64,000 bases of DNA, from assembly GCA_003290165.1 (NCBI GenBank), contig QNQO01000606.1:248001-312000 (forward strand), written 5' to 3'. Below, piece after piece: positions 23,186 through 31,298 of this stretch; position 1 is the stretch's first letter, and each line of letters begins with the position of its first letter. The translations under genes and the position numbers were made by a program. Under the pieces are notes generated by a model, which saw nothing but the letters and a program-made list of their open reading frames with translations, was not told where the DNA came from and did not search any database. The DNA comes from Berberis thunbergii (taxonomy: Eukaryota > Streptophyta > Magnoliopsida > Ranunculales > Berberidaceae).

Positions 23186-23537
23186 CATCCTGAGGGATTG
23201 ACCTCGGCTTGACCAAAGAATCTGACTGTGAATATGACATAATGCCTGACAACTTCCCAGGGGCTGAATTTCTGCACCATACAGATTACTGATTACCAAT
23301 TGAAGTCACAAACAAACGAGGAAGAATACGAATATTCAATGATTTCAGCTAAACCAAACCTCTAGCCAATCTTCAGCAATTTCTTCTTGTCCCTCCTTGA
23401 CGACTTTTTGCTTAAAAAGTCCATATCTGTACCGCAAACCATAACCCCATGCAGGCAAGTTTAATGTTGCCATGGACTCAAGAAAACATGATGCTAACCT
23501 TCCCACCCGCCACCATTTCCGAGCGCAACATCTTTCT
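23186..23537 (-). pseudogene. Captured plastid alpha-glucan phosphorylase exons (two)
   Basis: Exon A (23360-23537) encodes DVALGNGG, then after a frameshift [20 protein letters not shown] and [11 protein letters not shown], ending EEIAEDWLE. Exon B (23186-23271) encodes KFSPWEVVRHYVIFTVRFFG followed by QAEVNPSGW. These are adjacent blocks of plant alpha-1,4-glucan phosphorylase near the N-terminal third of the enzyme. The junction WLE|KFSPWE matches the plastid (PHS1/PHO1) form. Splice sites AG and GT are present for both. The two-base excess within the GNGG(L)GR segment breaks the frame. The rest of the large enzyme is missing. Confidence 0.85.
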
Positions 23538-24162
23538 CCTATAAGGCATTAACCATTATATTAATATTGACCTTACACTTCAATTAGCAATAGAAACAAG
23601 TCATGTTTGTTCATAATTCCAGTATGAGGAAACGGATAAAGAGAAGTACAAGTGTTTGTCAACATTAACATAACACAAAACCTGTGATTCAATCGAGATT
23701 CAATAAACCTCAGTTTTTTCAATAGATGCCTTGAGAGGAGGTTCTTTGAGAGGCAAACTATTTTCCTTGTGTGCATTTTGAAATTCATGATGAAACTAAA
23801 AAAGAAAAATGAAAAAGATATCAAAATTGGAATCAATCATAAATGAAAAAGGAAAATTTGCAAAATATTATAGCAAGAAAGATAAACTTAACTCAACCTA
23901 CTTCACAAAAATAAGAAAGTGAAGCAATAATCAGTTAGTTGAATGGAGATTTATCTCTAAATCCAATACATTAGCCTTTAATAGAATTCTGAGGGCTCAA
24001 TCATTCTGACCTGCCATATGTACTAATACTACACTTAACATACAAACATATAACTACGTCACTAATAATATGAATTTCAGAAGCATTCCTAAAATAGCTA
24101 CCGTGCATTCATAGGCAAGTTAAAAGAGAAGAATCATGCATTACTATTCAAGTCCCAGTTAC

Positions 24163-24267
24163 CTCTTCATACTTGCCAACAGCAGATATGTTATTTTCTG
24201 TAGCCAACTCGATGACATCATCCAAGTTTTGCTGGATTGATGACTTTTCCGTTTCTAGCATTTTAAC
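24163..24267 (-). pseudogene. Captured kinesin-like coiled-coil exon
   Basis: A 105-base, phase-0 exon of 35 codons without stops encodes VKMLETEKSSIQQNLDDVIE followed by LATENNISAVGKYEE, flanked by AG and GT splice sites. The heptad-rich, charged sequence resembles the 'LDDVV(E/D)LATEQNI..REKYEEL' coiled-coil segment that I associate with plant KIN-14 kinesins of the KAC/KCA type. The assignment is from memory of that segment and is moderate. The motor domain is absent. It lies about 230 bases downstream of the CKS1 stop codon on the same strand. Confidence 0.45.
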
Positions 24268-24499
24268 CTGAAGTACAAAATGAGCTAGTTCAAACTTCAT
24301 AGGGTGCTAACCTTATAAAACCACTTAACACAAACAGAATTAACCAACATGTTAGAGACTGGTACTTAGGAGCTTCTTCAAAGGACAAATCATATACAAA
24401 CAATCCTAGCAGTAAATGTTAATTATCAAAAGCAAAGAAGGGGGAGTCAATTGTTTGAGAAAGAGTTCACCAAATGGAACGAACATTCACCCTCGCAAC

Positions 24500-24931
24500 T
24501 CAACTAGGCAATTGCTGAGCCTCCTGTTGTTGCTGGTAGTTCAAAGGCCTCCTGAAGAGCATGATGTGTGGCTCTGGGCGGTGGATCGCGTAGTGCACCC
24601 ATCCTCTGCTTTGCTGCACTCCAATCGCTCTCCATTCGTTCTTTTTTTTTAATCAAATCACAATCAGATCCTCAATTCGATACTCCTCAGAAAAAAAAAA
24701 ATAAACCCCTAGAAATCAAGAAACTTACCTCAGAAAGAAGACGGTTCTTTGGAAGAAGTTTCGCCACTTCTGGAGGAAGAACCACATGCCTGAAAAATAC
24801 ACACAAACAAAAAGCTTCAAATTTTTTTGTTTATTTGTTTACAACAATATAAGGGAGAAGGAAGAGTGGTCTTGTTACCTGTACTCGAAGGTGTCATCGA
24901 AATACTTCTCGGAGTACTGAATCTGCCCCAT
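24500..24931 (-). CDS. CKS1: CKS1-type cyclin-dependent kinase regulatory subunit (complete, inside CACTA)
   Basis: Three exons on the minus strand (24879-24931, 24729-24789, 24500-24640) join in phase to an 84-residue protein with an ATG start and TGA stop. It begins [18 protein letters not shown], continues [20 protein letters not shown] and ends with [11 protein letters not shown]. The HRPEPH box, the hinge that controls CKS strand exchange, is present, as is [17 protein letters not shown]. Plant CKS proteins are 83-88 residues, so this is full length. CKS docks on CDKs and helps phosphosubstrate recognition in the cell cycle. Introns have GT donors. The third exon's acceptor AG follows an A run rather than a pyrimidine tract, which may weaken splicing. 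GA-rich sequence upstream (25040-25270) could be its original 5' UTR and promoter. It lies within the CACTA boundaries, so it is a transposon-borne copy, possibly functional. Confidence 0.88.
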
Positions 24932-25255
24932 TTCGCGTCGCTTAACTGATAAAATCTTAAGGATTGTTCGCTTTTTCTGAATATCTGCAAGACAAAATCG
25001 AAGAAGAATTACGACACAGTGACGAGAAGAGTTCAGATTTCGAAAACCCTAAAACCGAAATTGGGGAAAGAGAGAGGAAATGCCTGGAGGAGTGAAAAGA
25101 GCAGTGTTTGAGAGAGCGAGCGTGAGAGAGAGGTGATTTTTTCTCTTTGGATCGATCTCTCTTCCTCGCTCTCTCCCTTGATCTCTCTCCCTCAATCTGG
25201 CTCTCTCCCTTGCTCGCTCTCTCTCGGATCGATCTCCCTCCCTCGCTCTCTCTAC

Positions 25256-25375
25256 CCTCTCCCTCCCTCGCTCTCTCTACCCTCTCCCTGTATTCCTTAA
25301 TGAAAGAAATTGGAATTGGGTGCTCTCTCTACCCTCTCCCTGTATTCCTTAATGAAAGAAATTGGAATTGGGTGC
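25256..25375 (+). repeat. Tandem duplication near the CKS1 promoter region
   Basis: A segment of about 57 bases beginning CTCTCTCTACCCTCTCCCTG and continuing through GAAAGAAATTGGAATTGGGT occurs twice in direct orientation. It lies between the CKS1 5' region and the right CACTA end, in CT-rich sequence. Confidence 0.7.
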
Positions 25376-25567
25376 ATGTTTTGTTAGAGAGTCGAGGGAT
25401 TTTCTAAACTTCCAATTGAAATTCGAGTGGCGCCATAATTTTCATTTCCCGCTTTCAGTTCTATAGCATTTTTTATTGTAATCCTATTAAAAGAAGGCCT
25501 TTCATAGCAGAAATTGAAAAAACGCTATATTTATGTGCTATTAAAGGGCACTTGTGTTGTAGTGTAA

Positions 25568-26404
25568 ATAGCTCCTCAAGTCTTATCCGTTCCACTAGCA
25601 CTGCCAAGAATTTCCATTCTGATAATGTCTTAGCTACCACTTATTTTGTTTTTAATTCTAATAATAAAACTCTTTTGAATAAGAAGAAAACCACTTTCAC
25701 TAGATGAGCGTTTTCCTTTTTTTTAATCAGAATTTTTTTTAGAACACATTCTGAATTAATAAAAGCGCATGTTCTGAGTGGAAGAAATATTGTTTGTCAC
25801 AAAATTATATAGTTGTTAATAATGTAGAATCTTTAGGTCACATCCAACGTTTCTTCTCTGAGAGTTATCACCGTATTTGAGGGGGCATGTAGCCATGGTT
25901 TTTTGTATGGTTTTAGTTTCTTCTTCCATCCTAGCATAACATGGCTAATTAAAAAAATTTACATTTTGCCACCATTGTTATATCACTCTAGCTTGAGCTG
26001 ATCATTACTATACAGCATTAAGTTGAGAATGAGGGGGTCCTTTAGCCATGGTCTTGTAGATTGTTTTCATGGCCTTTAGTTATAATCCATAATCTCCCGT
26101 TCTTGAGTTTTCATTGGTGACACTCGAGAATACTGTAACTTTGTTATGCTAAAACGAAATGATTAGAGGCTTTATACAGGATTCATTGAGGAATTTTAAA
26201 GAGTAGGAAAAAAATAAACACTTGCGGCCGGCTTGATCAAATATATTGAATACATTACATACTAGATTTTTTGCTTCAATGTTGAACATCTTTTATTTAT
26301 AATACATAATCAATGTCCATCTCTAAAACACTCATTTTTGTTGTTTTCTTTTCTAAAACATTGGCCTCTGAATGGACTCTAACTAATTAGTAGCTACCAA
26401 CTCT
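25568..26404. other. Intergenic region, no gene recognised
   Basis: The stretch contains AT-rich sequence and two loosely similar blocks around 'GAGGGGGCATGTAGCCATGG' (about 25878) and 'GAGGGGGTCCTTTAGCCATGG' (about 26032). No coding exon or transposon end was recognised. It is the right flank of the CACTA element and the 3' flank of the DOG1-like gene. Confidence 0.5.
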
Positions 26405-27160
26405 CTAGACTATTGTAGGAGGAGAAGAGTGATCTCTTCTCTTCCCCAAATTTCTTAACCGAATATGAACCATCAAAACAGCAGCAATCAAATCCACAGA
26501 CTGCAAAGGTGTGAGTACCTGAAGAACATCTCTCAAAGCTTTCAATCTAACACAATCAGCAGTCTTCATAATCTTCTCCAAACTCTCCAACAAAGTGTTC
26601 ACAGCCACCTCTACCAACCCTTTGACTTCTTCAGAGATCTCAACATGTTGATCTCTCACATGGCTAGTAAGCTTAGCCAACTCAACCATCCTTCTATCTG
26701 CCATGGAAACTTGTTTTCTCTCCATCTCCCTCTCCACCTTCCCTTCCTCCTGACTCGTCCGCGCCTTCAACTGTTCGATCTTCTTCAACTGATCTTCAGT
26801 CAGGGAAATTGGACTCGAGACCAGTTGATGAGCTTCTCTTTCTCTTAGTGAGTGAATGAGATGGAAAAGCATACATGGTTTCCACCCTGTTATCCAAACG
26901 TGAGCATTCTCCAAAGGGGTTAACCATGGCTGTGTAAAGAACCCAAGAACATCGTCGTGGGCTGCCGCCCATTTCATTGTATAGTACTCCTTGTAAAGGT
27001 TCATCACCTTAGAAACCAGTAACCTTTGCTCTTCTTCATGAGAGGAGTCTCTTGGAACAGTGAGGAGTTGTTGAAGATTTGTTTCTAGTTGATGCATCCA
27101 CCTCTCAAAATACTCTGAGAACCTCTTTTGCACTTGCCCTCCTCTTTGGGTTTCCATCAT
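26405..27160 (-). CDS. DOG1-like (DELAY OF GERMINATION 1 domain) protein
   Basis: A single uninterrupted frame of 251 codons reads from ATG at 27160 to a stop at 26405. Features of the DOG1 domain appear in order: FSEYFERWMHQLETNLQQLL (about 14-33), a WAAAHDDVLGFFTQPWLTPL segment, WITGWKPCMLFHLIHSLR, LTEDQLKKIEQLKART and the C-terminal VLQVLTPLQSVDLIAAVLMV block. The domain also occurs as the regulatory part of some TGA bZIP factors; there is no bZIP here, so it belongs to the stand-alone DOG1-like group. DOG1 itself controls seed dormancy and binds haem and PP2C phosphatases; for this paralogue the role is inferred only from family. Intact frame, single exon and a good TATA-like element upstream suggest a live gene. 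Confidence 0.85.
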   Translation of the reverse strand: MMETQRGGQVQKRFSEYFERWMHQLETNLQQLLTVPRDSSHEEEQRLLVSKVMNLYKEYYTMKWAAAHDDVLGFFTQPWLTPLENAHVWITGWKPCMLFHLIHSLREREAHQLVSSPISLTEDQLKKIEQLKARTSQEEGKVEREMERKQVSMADRRMVELAKLTSHVRDQHVEISEEVKGLVEVAVNTLLESLEKIMKTADCVRLKALRDVLQVLTPLQSVDLIAAVLMVHIRLRNLGKRRDHSSPPTIV

Positions 27161-27222
27161 AATTCTCTCTGTGTGCGAGTGTTGTGTATGTTTGTATAGG
27201 ACGAGTCTAGAAACAATGGGTG

Positions 27223-27231
27223 GTATTTATG
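27223..27231 (-). promoter_or_regulatory. TATA-like element of the DOG1-like gene
   Basis: On the minus strand CCATAAATACCACCC lies about 65 bases upstream of the ATG at 27160. That spacing is suitable for a short 5' UTR. This is pattern recognition only. Confidence 0.5.
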
Positions 27232-27579
27232 GAGGAGATATTGTGTTGGTGTTTGGGAACAGAAGAGAAGGACCAGGTGGAAGATATTTGGCGAGTATAG
27301 AGTTGCGTGGCTTATTGCATGAGCTTACGCGGATGACAACGCAAGCAAGCAAACCAGACAGGAGGATGTTCTGAAAGCAGCTGTCATCGACTGAATGACT
27401 CTATAATACCGAAGAGGACCAAAGTCTCTCTTTTCTTTTTCGACTCTTTCAAATACTCTTGGCTGAGTGTCAGAGAAAATTCGGCTCTACCATACACGTG
27501 GACTTCGTGCAATGCCTTGACGCAGTCGAATTTGGGATCGGGAGGCTCCAGCGCGGGTTTTTTTTTTTGAAATCCATCT

Positions 27580-27614
27580 ATCTGAGCCGTTGGATCAAAT
27601 CCGATGGCTCAGAT
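27580..27614. repeat. Short palindrome (ATCTGAGCC...GGCTCAGAT)
   Basis: ATCTGAGCCGTTGGAT and ATCCGATGGCTCAGAT are near-perfect reverse complements separated by three bases. This GCCGTTGGAT-type palindrome recurs in plant intergenic DNA. It lies upstream of the DOG1-like gene; no TE boundary was found around it. Confidence 0.6.
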
Positions 27615-27968
27615 CTATGCATATGGAGACCTCGAATACTCAAATTTGAGGGTTGGTGTGACGTGGGGGTATGCAACCTTTTCTAACTTCTTAGTTCTCC
27701 ATCACCACCTTTGTAAATTGAGGTAGGCAAACTGTTTTAGGATGCTAATCGACGCACGATGGTTTTTAGGGTTTTTAATTTGAGTTTTTAAGGTTTTTAA
27801 TTTGCTCTTTATTCATAATCTTTCAATTTAAATATGAGTCTTTTTAGTTTTCTTTTAAGATAAGACTTTATTTTTTCTTTTACGAATAGATTGTTTGTTA
27901 TTTTAGTATTTGATTCTATTTTTTCTTTTAGGAATAGGCTACTTATTATTATTCAAGTTATTTGAGCA

Positions 27969-27978
27969 CTATAAATAG
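27969..27978 (+). promoter_or_regulatory. TATA box in 5' LTR of the deleted CRM-like element
   Basis: CTATAAATAG is in the 5' LTR and the same word appears in the 3' LTR at about 29992-30000. It is the likely core promoter of the element. Confidence 0.6.
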
Positions 27979-28259
27979 AGCTCTTCCTCAATATTGTAGG
28001 ATATTTTTTGATTTGATAATTTTAATTGAACATTAGAGTATTTCTCTGTGTTTTGGGTAATCTTCTTGTGTTCTTCCCTATGAATTGTCTATTAAAACTA
28101 GCATGCAGGATAATCGCTATTCTGCCCGGCGTCAGTTGGTATCAGAGTTTTAGCATCTTCTTGGGGTGAGATTTCATTAGTATTTATAGCTATAGGTCGT
28201 GGTTGTCACGGGCAGGTTCCTAACGAAAAAACCCCAAACCGTGATCCTAGCGTCCAAAT

Positions 28260-29690
28260 GTGATGATTGATGATTTACAAAGGCAAGTTGCAGAGTTAAT
28301 CTGGCGTCTAACGGCGCAGGATTTCGGTGATCATGAGATGGAAGATCACGATTCTGATTCCAGTTTCGAAAATCCGTATCACAATCATGCTCGATTCTGG
28401 GAGAACGATCACGAGACAGACAGGGCAAGGCCAAGATCACTGATTGGGAGAAATTAAGAAGAAGATAAAGGGTCACTTCCTTCATTTCAGCTACACTCAG
28501 ACCTTATTACAACGACTTTACTCATTGGGGCAAGGCACAAAATCGGTTGATGATTACACAGAGAAGTTTTATCAATTGGTAGCCTTGAATGACTTATTTG
28601 AGACAGAAGAGCAAATGGTGGCACGGTATTTGGAGGGATTACGGCAGCCCCTGCAGGATGTCCTCAGTCTTCACTCGCTATGGACCATCTCTGAAGCATA
28701 CCAGCGTTCACTTGCTGTGAAAAAACAGCAGAACAGAAGGCCTATGATCAACAGTGACCAAAGCAGTCGGCCAGTTCGCCCTCAAGGATCCCGTCTTGCT
28801 CAGCAGCCACCGCAGGTTAATTTTAACTCAAATATTAGATGTTTAAGTTGTGGTGAACAGGGACATAGAGTGACTGAGTGCAGGAAGCCTGCTATTAAAA
28901 AATGTAACAATCTCCTGATTGATTAAGACGTGGTAGACGACATTGAGGAGCTTGGAGAGTCTGTGTATGACGATGGTGGAGAAGGAGATGTGTTGTATGG
29001 AGATGGCCATGAGACTCTGATCATTCGTAAGAGTCTACTGACTCCAAAAAGTGATTTAGGGGACGATTGATTGAAAATCAATATTTTCCACACGACCTTC
29101 ACAGCTGCAAATAAAGTCTACAAGATGATTATTGACAATGGCAGTTGTTAGAATGTAATGTCTGAAGAGGCTATCCAGAAATTGCAGTTGAAGACAGATC
29201 TTCATCCCAAGCCGTACAAATTGTCGTTGCTAAATAAAGGCAGTGAGGTAACAGTACATAAGCGATGCCTAGTGTCCTTTTCGATTGGCAGGAAATATTT
29301 TGATAATGCTTGGTGTAATGTTGTGTCTATGGATGCTTGTCATGTATTGTTAGGCAGGCCTTAGCAGTATGATCGCAGTGTTATTCATGATGGGCAAAAA
29401 AATACATATTCCCTTAGCATCAAAGGGAAGAAGATTGTGTTGGCACTTTATCGGGAAATGACCACTACTACCCCGGTAGCCAATAATACTAACTTTTTTT
29501 CTATGTTCGGGTTTTTCGATGAGATTGAATATGGAGACGTGGTCTATGCTCTGCTGCCCTGTGGGCATAGTGGTGCAGACGTGAATCCAGACTTACCAGC
29601 AGAGGTGCAACATCAACTAGCAGAGTTTTCTGACCTGATACCAGAGGATCTTCCTCCTGTGCTGCCGTCAGAAGATTCCGATGAAGCTGT
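28260..29690 (+). pseudogene. gag and protease remnant of deleted CRM-like element
   Basis: The frame at 28444-28926 encodes a gag core (SYTQTLLQRLYSLGQGTKS) and the zinc knuckle CLSCGEQGHRVTECRK. It is cleaner than the corresponding region of the 4273-11019 element. A protease-like stretch follows (about 29100-29365) and includes an in-frame stop. The C-terminal join to the integrase tail at about 29670 is a deletion junction. Confidence 0.8.
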
Positions 29691-29844
29691 TGTGAACTCA
29701 AGGACGAGTTCTTTCCAACTTGGGGCGACTGATGCAGGAGGGTTTCTAGGGTTCCTAATTTGCTCTCAAAGTTATTTACTAAATAATTTATTCGTAATCT
29801 TTGAATTTAATTAGGAGTCTTTTTAGTTTTCTTTTAGGATTAGG

Positions 29845-29990
29845 CTTTACTTTTTCTTTTAGGAATAGACTGCTTGTTATTTTAGTATTTGATTCTACTT
29901 TTTCTTTTAGGAATAGACTGCTTGTTATTTTAATATTTGATTCTACTTTTTCTTTTAGGAATAGACTGCTTATTATTCAAGTTATTTGAC
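29845..29990 (+). repeat. Three 48-bp tandem units in the 3' LTR
   Basis: The unit containing TTTTAGGAATAGACTGCTTG recurs at about 29861, 29909 and 29957. The 5' LTR has only two such units (about 27870-27955). LTRs are identical at insertion, so the extra unit was gained or lost afterwards. Confidence 0.75.
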
Positions 29991-30351
29991 ACTATAAATA
30001 GAGTTCTTCCTCAATATTGTAGGATACTTTTTTATTTGATAATTTTAATTGAACATTAGAGTATTTTTCTGTGTTTTGGATAATTTATTTGTGTTATTCC
30101 CTGTGAATTGTCTGTTAGAACTAGCCTACAGAATAATCGCTATTCTGCCCGACATCACTGATCTATGCTAGCCTTAACTGCACTTATTATGGACAACTCT
30201 TGTTTGAGCTCACTGTCTAATGTTTCATATGTTTCAACTTTTGTTTCAAAGTTTATTTTAAACTTTGACATCTATATAGCATATGTCTATCTCATAAAAA
30301 AGCATGGCCTTTTTACAATTCACAAGTATATTATTTGTGTTATCGCATGAT

Positions 30352-31034
30352 TGATGCAGTCATTTTTCGCTTATTGCTTTGAACTAGTCTTGTTGACCTG
30401 GTGACTTGCACAAGTAATACACATGAGCCACGAACCATTATTATAGTGACTGATGGCACTCCAATCCTAAAGTCAGATAGGGATCTGAGGAAGGTGCAAT
30501 GCTGTAAACATGAAATTTATAACGTACTTTAGCTTACCAACCACGTGTCTTTTTATAATGCAGGAGTCTTGATTCTACCAGGCCATCGAAAGCGTAGTTT
30601 AGGAAGAAAATCTTCGTGGAAATCATTGTCTAATTAGGAGTTGTAATGTAAGAGGGAAGTTCTATGTTAGCCCTGTGCTCCTAGATACGCGGGAGATAAT
30701 TCCCAAACCAAGAGTAATCCATTGAAGGAAGTGTCCCTACGTGGAATGCACTCTGGTATTTGCTTTCTAGTTGGAAACATAAAGTTGTTGTAATTGCTCG
30801 TTCGAAGCTGATCCTCGATATACCTGCCTTAGTAGGACTTATGAGTATTGATGATAGTTGTGAGACGTGTGAGCCTAGCATGTTGTAAGAGTTCTGGTCT
30901 GTCTGGCGGACTGAATTAAGCGGGCTTAGTACCACTTGGCCAGATCAATGTCACGTTGGGGCCCGTAATTTCTCGAAATCATCATGACATGTGTATGGTT
31001 CAGGGATCGATGTGACCATTTTTGTGTATCATCA
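30352..31034 (-). repeat. 3' LTR (element orientation) of Tat-type element
   Basis: It is closely similar along its length to 39722-40410. It begins TGATGCAGTCATTTTTCGC and ends TATCATCA on the plus strand. Confidence 0.85.
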
Positions 31035-31053
31035 GCTACTCCCCCTGAGTCAG
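31035..31053 (-). other. Polypurine tract of Tat-type element
   Basis: On the minus strand CTGACTCAGGGGGAGTAGC directly precedes the LTR start. This is the expected place for the plus-strand primer of a leftward-pointing element. Confidence 0.6.
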
Positions 31054-31298
31054 TGGGCCAAATCGGTTCGCTAAGTTGTTTCTTGAAAAGATACACTGCT
31101 CATGATGATTGAGTCTGAATCGTTGCTCGAGTCGCACGCTGCATTAATTGAACATCCGTTAGTTCAGTGGAAAAGAGGCGGGAACCTAATCCCTATTTAG
31201 GTCATCCATAGTGCGGAATTTAACTATTTTATTATCTTTGCTTTTGAAGATACTACTTTGTTCATCTTTTGATTTTAAAAAAATTGTTCGTCTTCTCC

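Larger units (their letters stand above)
19457..25564 (-). mobile_element. CACTA transposon, 6.1 kb, carrying exons of five host genes
   Basis: The left terminus is CACTACAAGAAAAA and the right terminus ends TTGTGTTGTAGTG. They are flanked by the 3-bp direct repeat TAA (19454-19456 and 25565-25567), as expected for CACTA (En/Spm) elements. The left subterminal region holds many ATAGCGTTT / AAACGCTAT repeats (19480-19700); the right end holds degenerate copies (ATAGCATTTTT, AACGCTATA, about 25460-25535). No transposase is visible. The interior contains, all on the minus strand, exons from a J-domain-like gene, SRA1/PIR, plastid glucan phosphorylase, a kinesin-like coiled coil, and a complete CKS1, most with recognisable splice sites. 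This matches described CACTA transduplication elements such as soybean Tgm-Express1. Confidence 0.9.
27760..30157 (+). mobile_element. Internally deleted CRM-like gypsy element with both LTRs
   Basis: LTR-like repeats (about 27760-28134 and 29730-30157) flank a short interior. A tRNA-iMet type PBS (TGGTATCAGAGTT) begins at 28137. The interior holds gag, the protease region, then jumps at about 29670 to the sequence found near the end of the 4273-11019 element (TTCCGATGAAGCTGTTGTG). Reverse transcriptase, RNase H and integrase are deleted. A second deletion removes about 220 bp of gag relative to the longer element. Boundaries of the 5' LTR are approximate because its first bases are diverged and no target duplication is clear. 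Confidence 0.8.

Noticed and set aside
25147..25407. 86-codon serine/leucine-rich ORF
   Set aside because: It is a translation of (CT)n-rich, tandemly duplicated 5' flank of the CKS1 copy and is antisense to it.
26465..26848. 127-codon plus-strand ORF
   Set aside because: It is the antisense shadow of the DOG1-like gene.
27171..27374. 67-codon plus-strand ORF next to the DOG1-like gene
   Set aside because: It overlaps the probable promoter of the DOG1-like gene and has no recognisable content.
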